From CAZOVB01 sp046541415 (GTDB taxonomy: Bacteria > Planctomycetota > Phycisphaerae > SM23-33): 22,235 bases of DNA. The translations under genes and the position numbers were made by a program. The stretch spans positions 1 through 22,235 of the forward strand of contig JBKHDI010000063.1 in NCBI GenBank assembly GCA_046541415.1, read 5' to 3'. This document shows positions 8,601-14,128 of this stretch, one piece after another. Numbering within the stretch: position 1 is the first letter of the stretch; each line of letters starts with the position of its first letter. The notes below the pieces were generated by a model, which was not told the DNA's origin, did no database searches, and saw only the letters and a list, made by a program, of their open reading frames with translations.

Positions 8601-8822
8601 TCAGATGAGGCTGTCGTAGGGGCCCATCGAGCCGTAGCAGTCCACCGCCGCCCGCTGGGTGACCTGAAAACTCAGGGTTGCCGCGTCCATCCAGTCCAGG
8701 GGGCAGGAGTCGGTTTCGGCACAGGCCATCAGTTGCTCGACAACATCGTCCTCGCATCCGGGCTGGTAGCGGAAAATGAAGTGCTGCCCATTCTTCTCGA
8801 TGCTGACGCTTCGCATGCCCAT
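8601..8822 (-). CDS. Small hypothetical protein (73 aa), planctomycete-like
   Basis: I do not know a function. The 73-residue product opens MGMRSVSIEKNGQHFIFRY and continues with PGCEDDVVEQLMACAETD and CPLDWMDAATLSFQ. The arrangement of an FRY-x-PG-type strand, a helix with VVEQLM, and an L-D-W-x-D-A-A-x-L-S-x-Q block is one I have seen in short conserved hypothetical proteins of planctomycetes, but I cannot confirm homology here. No signal peptide or membrane segment is present; four cysteines are scattered (C24, C34, C41, C60). The start at 8822 is chosen because GGGAG lies 6 bases upstream; other in-frame starts are ATG 8825, ATG 8816 and GTG 8849. It ends 77 bp before xerC on the same strand and diverges from tatC. 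A longer overlapping frame (8551-9138) has protein-like length but biased composition and is taken as a shadow. Confidence 0.6.
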   Translation of the reverse strand: MGMRSVSIEKNGQHFIFRYQPGCEDDVVEQLMACAETDSCPLDWMDAATLSFQVTQRAAVDCYGSMGPYDSLI

Positions 8823-8849
8823 CATGTTCTCCCAGGTGTCGCCGAACAC

Positions 8850-8877
8850 AGAACAGTCTCGCCTCCGTACCTGTTCT
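8850..8877. repeat. Inverted repeat in the divergent region before the small protein gene
   Basis: AGAACAG (8850-8856) and CTGTTCT (8871-8877) form perfect 7-bp arms separated by 14 bases, 28 bp upstream of the small protein's start. The half-sites resemble LexA-type half-sites in letters only; the spacing does not match the common LexA boxes. It may be an operator or leader hairpin. Confidence 0.3.
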
Positions 8878-8949
8878 TATCGGTGAAAGTGGAGGTGGCC
8901 TGAAAGACAAAGCATGGGTGGTAGGCCTCAATCTGGCGGGCGGATGTCC

Positions 8950-8980
8950 TTGGAATCTCGGGACAGGGATGTGGTATACT
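8950..8980 (+). promoter_or_regulatory. Weak candidate promoter for tatC
   Basis: TATACT (8975-8980) is a 5/6 match to a -10 box. The best upstream partner, TTGGAA (8950-8955), leaves a 19-base spacer, longer than ideal. Initiation near 8987 would give a leader of roughly 27 nt to the ATG at 9014. Confidence 0.35.
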
Positions 8981-9013
8981 GGCGGAAATCCTGCTATCCC
9001 GAGAATCCGCCCC

Positions 9014-9808
9014 ATGAGCCAGACCGAACCCGAGAGCGAAACCAAACAAGATGATCCGGCGACGATGTCGCTGGGCGAGCACCTGGAGGAGTTGCGCTGG
9101 CGGATCGTAAAGGGTGGTATCGGGCTGCTGGTCGCCACGGCCGGGATGCTCTTTTTCGCCGACGAACTGATCGCCCTGCTCCGCCTGCCCTACGACCGGG
9201 CGGTGGCCGATGCGGGTCTCGAAGCCCGCCTGGCCGTGACAAACGTCACCGCGGGGTTCACGACGTACATGCGAGTGGCCCTTCTGGCAGGGCTGATCGT
9301 CTCCTGCCCGTGGGTCTTCTACCAGCTGTGGATGTTCGTCGCAGCCGGATTGTACCCCAGGGAGCGGCGCGCAGTCATGACGGCCGTGCCCTTCTCCACC
9401 CTGCTGTTTATCGCCGGGTCGGCGACGTTCCTGCTGGGGCTGGCGTACCCGACGCTGCGATTTTTCATCCTCTTCAACCAGTGGCTGGACCTGCAGCCGG
9501 TGATCACGCTGGAGCATCACATCGCGTTCATGACCAGCCTGATGCTGATTTTCGGCATCTGCTTCCAGCTGCCGATCGTGATGTACGTGCTGACGTGGAC
9601 AGGTCTTGTAGCCCGCCGAACATGGGGGCGCCTGCGTCGCCACGCGGTGGTGGTCATCCTGATCGTCGCAGCTTTCGCCACGTCGCCCTCGCCGGTCGAC
9701 CAGGTGGGCTTGGCCGTGCCGATGTACCTGCTCTACGAACTTGGTGTCCAACTGGCCCGGGTCGCCGAGCGAGGCGCCGACCAGCAGGACCCGTCCCAGC
9801 CGGCCTGA
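9014..9808 (+). CDS. tatC: Sec-independent protein translocase subunit TatC
   Basis: Inner-membrane receptor of the twin-arginine pathway, which exports folded proteins with RR signal peptides. From ATG 9014 the product is 264 residues with the TatC pattern: an amphipathic N-terminus MSLGEHLEELRWRI (18-31), six hydrophobic segments starting at about 33, 87, 121, 168, 209 and 228, the periplasmic-loop region around P99-W100, and the cytoplasmic-loop LYPRERR (113-119) whose E117 matches the signal-peptide-binding glutamate of the family. In the fourth segment, GICFQLPIVM has Q185 where E. coli TatC has a glutamate; Gln also occurs in other TatC proteins. The open frame extends upstream to 8918, but those extra 32 residues precede the recognisable TatC start and cover the predicted promoter. 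No tatA or tatB is adjacent. It converges with the DUF4914 gene, 71 bp apart, with no convincing terminator in between. Confidence 0.93.
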   Translation: MSQTEPESETKQDDPATMSLGEHLEELRWRIVKGGIGLLVATAGMLFFADELIALLRLPYDRAVADAGLEARLAVTNVTAGFTTYMRVALLAGLIVSCPWVFYQLWMFVAAGLYPRERRAVMTAVPFSTLLFIAGSATFLLGLAYPTLRFFILFNQWLDLQPVITLEHHIAFMTSLMLIFGICFQLPIVMYVLTWTGLVARRTWGRLRRHAVVVILIVAAFATSPSPVDQVGLAVPMYLLYELGVQLARVAERGADQQDPSQPA

Positions 9809-9879
9809 CCCGGCCGCCCGCAATTGCCCCACCGCGCCGTGGCGCCCTTTCGAGCGCACGGCTGACGGCAGGTCGGTCC

Positions 9880-11760
9880 TTACGACTGGTCGATGAACTC
9901 GGCGTACTGCTCGACCGTGGCGTCGTCGTAGCAGGCTTCGATGATCTTCTTGCCCAGCGGATCGAGATCCGGTTCGTTACGCAGCAGTTCCAGTTCCCGC
10001 TGGAAGAAATCGGTCAGTTCCTTGGCGCCGATATCGTAGGCCTCGGTTCCGACCGGGAGTTGCTGGTCGACACGGAGCAGCCAGTCCGGCAGGGTGGTTC
10101 CCTCGATGGAGATCTGGGTTGGTGTCCAACCCAGCAGATTGCATCGCGCGGAGATCAACTGTCCGGGCCGGACCGGAGCGTTGCCTCGCCTGGCGAAGTA
10201 TTCACGGGCCAACCACTGGGGCATGAAGCCGACCTTGTAGGCCCCGATGTGCTGGTTCGGCACAAGTCTGTATCGCACGGCGGGGGTGTCGACGATCTGC
10301 TTGAGGATCAGGTTGGCCTGGTCGACGCGGCGGCCGGTTGCGAAGGGCCAGTACGAGCCCACGCCCTCGGATGTCATGCCTTTTGTGTCGACGATACTGG
10401 GATTGGCATGCCCGCGGGGGGCGGTCATACGCCACAGCCAAGCCAGCGCGGGCGGCAGGACGTGGAACAGCCCGATAATTCCGTAGCTGGGCCTTTCCTT
10501 GGTGCACGGGGGCGTGCGGACGCCGAAGGTCCGCAGATCGACGGTCACCGGTCCGTTGACCACGTCGGGGACGATGCTTCGCGGCACGACGACGCGGGGA
10601 TTGGGGCAGGGGACGCCCGGTGCATCGTAGATGTGGTCCCAGATCGGCACGCGGGCGCCGGGCACGGCGTCGAGGTTCAAAAACAGCAGGGGCTTGCTGG
10701 GTGAAAGCGTCAGTTTCTCCAGGTGCGGGTCGGTGCCGTACTCGGTGATGTGGTTGACGCGGAGGAACCAGGCGTTCTCGGCGTCTTCGACCACCAGCTT
10801 GCCGCTCTCGTCCTGGATGGACGGGTGGCAGAGGGCCATGTCGTCGGTTACCGGGCGCAGCGCACAGGCACGGGGCAGGGCGAGTTTGAGTTTCTCGCCG
10901 TCGACGAGGCTCTCGGCGACCAGCAGACGCCCGTCTTCCTGTCGCTGGACCTGTTCGAGCATCTCGCTCTTGCCGCCGCCGGAAGCGCCTTCATGCATGA
11001 TGCAGAAGACGTTGTCGTAAGGGGTTACCACCTGGACGGTCGAGCAGTGGGCCGTCAGCCAGCCCTCCTGCTCGCCGACGGTCAGCAGCACGCCGTAAAC
11101 GCCTTTTTTCGCGCTGGGGCCCGGGTAGAGGTTGTAGCTGAACAATTCATGGAACGACTCCGTCCGGTTGTGGACGACAACCTGCTTCCCGTCGAAATGC
11201 GTATGGCGGAACGGCGGGGCGACATAGATCACCGCAGCCGGGACGAACTCGTCGGTCACGTCCTCCGGCGGGGTCAGGCCCTGCAGCAGGGACAGACCGA
11301 AGATGAAGAATCCAGCGTTCTTGGGTCCGATCGCAACCGCTGGCCGGGCCGAGGCGCCTTGGCCTGCCCGGAAGAGCAGGACAAGCACATCCTGGCTTGC
11401 CAGCCATTCGAAGGTCTCCTGGCGCGTCGGTTCGAAGTCGGTCCCGAAACGCTGTTTCCAGGTCGCTTTGTTGGTCGGGCGTTCGTCGGCGATGACCATG
11501 CACTCGGGGTCACGCCTGCGCATGTAGGCCTCGGTATAGTTGGCCAGAAGCCCGTTGCGGACTTTGGCCACGCGGGCTTCGACGAATGTCCGCCCATCGG
11601 GCAGGTCGTAGGCCACTTCGAATTCCCTATCCTGTCCGTTGCAGGCAATCTCGAGCAGGTGATCGTGGGACTCAGCCACCGTGACGCTGGGGGCCTTTTC
11701 CAGAATCGCTTTCATGGCTGGCGGCAGATGGTCTGCGCAAAACGGCAGTGTAGATGGCAT
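9880..11760 (-). CDS. DUF4914-family protein with PEP-carboxykinase-like P-loop
   Basis: Cytoplasmic 626-residue protein that I recognise as DUF4914-like; biochemical function is not established to my knowledge. The sequence shows a P-loop HEGASGGGKSEM (256-267), followed by TDDMALCHPS (305-314), then VEDAENAWFLRVNHITEYGTDP (324-345) and LNLDAVPGARVPIWDH (361-376). Order and wording parallel GTP-dependent PEP carboxykinase, where a kinase-1 loop with GK(T/S) is followed by GDDIAW and then by ENGFFGVAPGTNYKTNP, so a nucleotide- and metal-dependent phosphotransfer or decarboxylation fold is likely. The N-terminal about 230 residues also carry an APPFRHTHFDGKQVVVHNRTE segment (181-201). Start ATG 11760 has GGAG 6 bases upstream. 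The gene is monocistronic as far as seen, 187 bp downstream of a kinase gene, with a candidate promoter and inverted repeat in the leader. It could be a metabolic enzyme or a regulator using the same fold. Confidence 0.82.
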   Translation of the reverse strand: MPSTLPFCADHLPPAMKAILEKAPSVTVAESHDHLLEIACNGQDREFEVAYDLPDGRTFVEARVAKVRNGLLANYTEAYMRRRDPECMVIADERPTNKATWKQRFGTDFEPTRQETFEWLASQDVLVLLFRAGQGASARPAVAIGPKNAGFFIFGLSLLQGLTPPEDVTDEFVPAAVIYVAPPFRHTHFDGKQVVVHNRTESFHELFSYNLYPGPSAKKGVYGVLLTVGEQEGWLTAHCSTVQVVTPYDNVFCIMHEGASGGGKSEMLEQVQRQEDGRLLVAESLVDGEKLKLALPRACALRPVTDDMALCHPSIQDESGKLVVEDAENAWFLRVNHITEYGTDPHLEKLTLSPSKPLLFLNLDAVPGARVPIWDHIYDAPGVPCPNPRVVVPRSIVPDVVNGPVTVDLRTFGVRTPPCTKERPSYGIIGLFHVLPPALAWLWRMTAPRGHANPSIVDTKGMTSEGVGSYWPFATGRRVDQANLILKQIVDTPAVRYRLVPNQHIGAYKVGFMPQWLAREYFARRGNAPVRPGQLISARCNLLGWTPTQISIEGTTLPDWLLRVDQQLPVGTEAYDIGAKELTDFFQRELELLRNEPDLDPLGKKIIEACYDDATVEQYAEFIDQS

Positions 11761-11780
11761 AATGCACTCCTGAATGAACG

Positions 11781-11806
11781 ACTATAACAAAGGCCGATAC
11801 CGGCCT
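11781..11806 (-). promoter_or_regulatory. Inverted repeat and -10-like element in the leader of the DUF4914 gene
   Basis: AGGCCG-ATAC-CGGCCT (11791-11806) has perfect 6-bp arms around a 4-base loop. Immediately downstream on the minus strand is TATAGT (11786-11781), a possible -10 box without a good -35. The repeat could be an operator or a small leader hairpin; the GGAG and start codon lie 15 or more bases further on and are not inside the stem. Confidence 0.35.
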
Positions 11807-11863
11807 GGGGGGTTCCATCCCTTGGCACAAGAACACCATAGGGGGAATCTTGCGAGTCGCTCT

Positions 11864-11891
11864 ATTGTACGCCCGCAAGCCGAAAGGTAAA
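11864..11891 (-). promoter_or_regulatory. Candidate promoter of the DUF4914 gene
   Basis: On the minus strand TTTACC (11891-11886) and TACAAT (11869-11864) are separated by 16 bases: 4/6 and 5/6 consensus matches. Initiation near 11857 would give a leader of about 97 nt containing the 11791-11806 inverted repeat. Confidence 0.4.
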
Positions 11892-11947
11892 GGCCGGAGT
11901 TGCCAAAACCTCCTCAGTCAGCCCGAATTGCGCTGCCAAGTGAGGGG

Positions 11948-13945
11948 TTACGCCTTGTCCAGCACCTGGCGAACCCGCCGGGCCAGGGACTCCGCGCTGA
12001 AGGGTTTGGGCAGGAGGTTTTCCGGATCGATGCGGCAGGTCTCAGCCTGGATCCGGTCGGGATAGCCCGAGACGTAGAGGATCGCGGCGTGGGGGCAGGT
12101 GGTCCGGATCTGCTGGGCCAATTCCGCCCCGCCCATCCCGGGCATGACCACGTCGGTAATCAGCAGGTCGAAGTTGCTCCTGCCCTGTCGGACCATGTGC
12201 AGGGCCTTGGCGGGGTGATCGGCTTCGAGCACGGTATAGCCGCATTTTCGCAGCACGCGGGCGATCAGGCCGCCGACGGCCTGCTCGTCCTCGACGACCA
12301 GTATCGTCTCGTCTCCGCAGGGCAGGTCTTGCTCGGGCTGGGCCTCGCAGGCCGAGGAGGGGTCGGCAGAGAGCGGCAGGAGAATCCGGATGCAGCAGCC
12401 TTGGCCGGGCTTGGATTGGATGTCGATCACGCCGTCGGACTGGTGGACGAAGCTGGCGACCATCGACAGGCCCAGCCCCGTGCCCTTGCCCTTGGACTTG
12501 GTGGTGAAGAACGGTTCCAGGGCACGGGCCTGGACCTCGGCAGGCATGCCCATGCCGGTATCCTGCAGGCTGATCCGCACGCAAGGTCCGCCGCGGAAGC
12601 TGGCGCCTCGTACGGTCAACGGTTCGGATTCGGTGGTATCGACTACGGCCTGGAGTCGTCCGCCCTGGGGCATGGCGTCGCGGGCGTTGAGGGCGAGGTT
12701 GACGATCGCCTGCTCGAAGAGCGACTGGTCTGCCCGGATGACCGCAGGACGGATCGCCGGGCTGATGTCGAACTGGATGTCCTCGCCTATCAGCTTTGTC
12801 AGCGGATTGCGCAGCGAGGCCAGGACCTGGTTGACGTCGAAGTGCTTGGGTTCGAGAACCTGCTGACGGCTGAAGGCCAACAGGTGCTCGGTGACATGGG
12901 CAGAGCGGTCGGCGGCTTTGAGGATCTCGGCCACCGGGCCCCTGTGCGGGTCGTCGGGCTGCATGTCCCGCAGCAGGAGTTGGCAGTACCCGCTGATGAC
13001 CGTCAGTTGGTTGCGGAAGTCGTGGGCGACTCCGCCGGTCAGGCGTCCGACCGCCTCGATCCGCTGGGCATGGTGCATGCGGACCTGCGGTGTGGTATCC
13101 TGGAGGATCAGCAGCACGCCGGCGTGGGTATGGGCCGAGGCCGACATCGGCACGCAGATCACCTCGAGGTACTGTTCCTGCCCGAAGGGTCCGGCCGGCC
13201 TTCGCCGGTGCTGGACCTGGACTTGTCGAGTCTGCAAAGCACGGCGGGCTGGACAGTTGGCGCAGGACTTGGGCGAACTCTCCAGCAAGACGTGGCAGGG
13301 GGCACCGAACAGGTCGCCGTGTCGCGTGTGAGCGACCATGTTGGCCCAGCGGACGGTCAGGTCGGGCTGGAGTTCGTAGGCCTCGTTGTCCATCGATTCC
13401 AGCACGCCGCGCAGGGTGCTCAGCAGCGAACGCGACCCGGTCGCCAGGGGCGTTTTTGCAGGCGGGGCCGTCCGCGGGTTCCAGACGACCAGGAGAATCG
13501 ACTCGACCTGCCCGGCCTCGTTGCAGATGCTCTCCAGCGAGATCCGCAGGGGGCGGGGCTGGTCAGTCTGCCCGGGCTGCCCGACAAGTTGGATGGAGAA
13601 CGACTCGGATTCGGTTTCCCCGGTGGCGATTCTCTGCGTTGCGGCGAGCATGTCGGTTCGCTGGCAATTCCGGACGTGGCGAAGGATCGAACGGCCCTTC
13701 AGTTGCACCGGATCCTGGCCGAGAAGCGAGGCGAAATGCTGGTTGATCGAGAAGAGGTTGCCCTCCAGGTCCAGCAGGGCCAATCCGGCATCGGCGGTAT
13801 CCCATAGAGCTTGGAGCACCGGCCCCAGACCGGTAGAACCTATTGCCGGAAAAAGAAATCCCTGCTGAGACAAACCGCGAAGTCCTTTCTGCCCCGGACT
13901 GCGAAACGATGCGAATATGGAACCCGCAGGTCCCGCCACACGCAT
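11948..13945 (-). CDS. Hybrid sensor histidine kinase with two PAS domains and a C-terminal receiver
   Basis: Signal-transducing autokinase, no membrane segment visible, so probably cytoplasmic. Numbering from ATG 13945 (665 aa): PAS 1 at about 44-155, PAS 2 at about 178-285, HisKA at about 295-362 with phosphoacceptor H308 in GGVAHDFRNQL, HATPase at about 405-525 with N-box N420 (NLALNARDAMPQGG), DTGMGMP (462-468), FFTTKSKGKGTGLGLS (479-494), and a receiver at about 546-663 with E552/D553, phosphoacceptor D598 in DLLITDVVMPGMGG, S626 and K647. All catalytic positions are intact. PAS 2 holds SPKSCANCPARRAL (224-237), a CxxC seen in some PAS families. The frame is open to a TTG at 13984, but the predicted transcription start is near 13986, so ATG 13945 or GTG 13966 is more likely. 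Without a DNA-binding output, it probably signals through a phosphotransfer protein or a regulator elsewhere. It diverges from a second hybrid kinase. Confidence 0.92.
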   Translation of the reverse strand: MRVAGPAGSIFASFRSPGQKGLRGLSQQGFLFPAIGSTGLGPVLQALWDTADAGLALLDLEGNLFSINQHFASLLGQDPVQLKGRSILRHVRNCQRTDMLAATQRIATGETESESFSIQLVGQPGQTDQPRPLRISLESICNEAGQVESILLVVWNPRTAPPAKTPLATGSRSLLSTLRGVLESMDNEAYELQPDLTVRWANMVAHTRHGDLFGAPCHVLLESSPKSCANCPARRALQTRQVQVQHRRRPAGPFGQEQYLEVICVPMSASAHTHAGVLLILQDTTPQVRMHHAQRIEAVGRLTGGVAHDFRNQLTVISGYCQLLLRDMQPDDPHRGPVAEILKAADRSAHVTEHLLAFSRQQVLEPKHFDVNQVLASLRNPLTKLIGEDIQFDISPAIRPAVIRADQSLFEQAIVNLALNARDAMPQGGRLQAVVDTTESEPLTVRGASFRGGPCVRISLQDTGMGMPAEVQARALEPFFTTKSKGKGTGLGLSMVASFVHQSDGVIDIQSKPGQGCCIRILLPLSADPSSACEAQPEQDLPCGDETILVVEDEQAVGGLIARVLRKCGYTVLEADHPAKALHMVRQGRSNFDLLITDVVMPGMGGAELAQQIRTTCPHAAILYVSGYPDRIQAETCRIDPENLLPKPFSAESLARRVRQVLDKA

Positions 13946-13992
13946 TACAGAGACAACCCACTTCACATGCTTGGAAATGATCAAGCTTTGGC

Positions 13993-14021
13993 ATTCTAGG
14001 CATAGGTCAAAATTGTATCAA
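13993..14021 (-). promoter_or_regulatory. Sigma70-type promoter of the minus-strand hybrid kinase
   Basis: On the minus strand TTGATA (14021-14016) and TAGAAT (13998-13993) are separated by exactly 17 bases: 4/6 and 5/6 matches to consensus. They lie in the AT-rich divergent region (about 13985-14128), which stands out against GC-rich surroundings. I found no comparably good promoter for the plus-strand kinase in the same region. Confidence 0.55.
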
Positions 14022-14128
14022 GTCCGAATTTACGGAAAAACAAGTTTATTGCCTTTGCTTTACCAGATTATGTAGTCCTTCCGATCAGCCGATAGGGCAG
14101 GTAAAGCCTCTTTTCCCATTATCCTTCG

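Noticed and set aside
8850..8877. LexA box reading of the AGAACAG/CTGTTCT repeat
   Set aside because: Arm spacing of 14 bases does not fit the CTGT-N8-ACAG or GAAC-N4-GTTC LexA sites.
8918..9013. Upstream extension of the TatC frame
   Set aside because: The extra residues precede the typical N-terminus and cover the -10-like TATACT.
8551..9138. 195-codon minus-strand frame covering the small protein gene and the tatC start
   Set aside because: Its product is Pro/Arg/Ser-rich and featureless, while two other frames in the same place carry recognisable protein sequence and better start sites.
9809..9879. Bidirectional terminator between tatC and the DUF4914 gene
   Set aside because: Only very short GC pairings can be drawn and there is no T-run on either strand.
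11865..11930. GCAAGCCGAAAGG-type stretch that briefly recalls cyclic-di-GMP riboswitch wording
   Set aside because: The conserved core and paired stems of that riboswitch are not present, and the strand with the similarity has no gene downstream.
11900..13807. 635-codon plus-strand open frame antisense to the minus-strand hybrid kinase
   Set aside because: It lies opposite a kinase with all catalytic motifs intact. Its product is Gly/Asp/Val-rich with no domain pattern, the usual result of GC-rich third positions.
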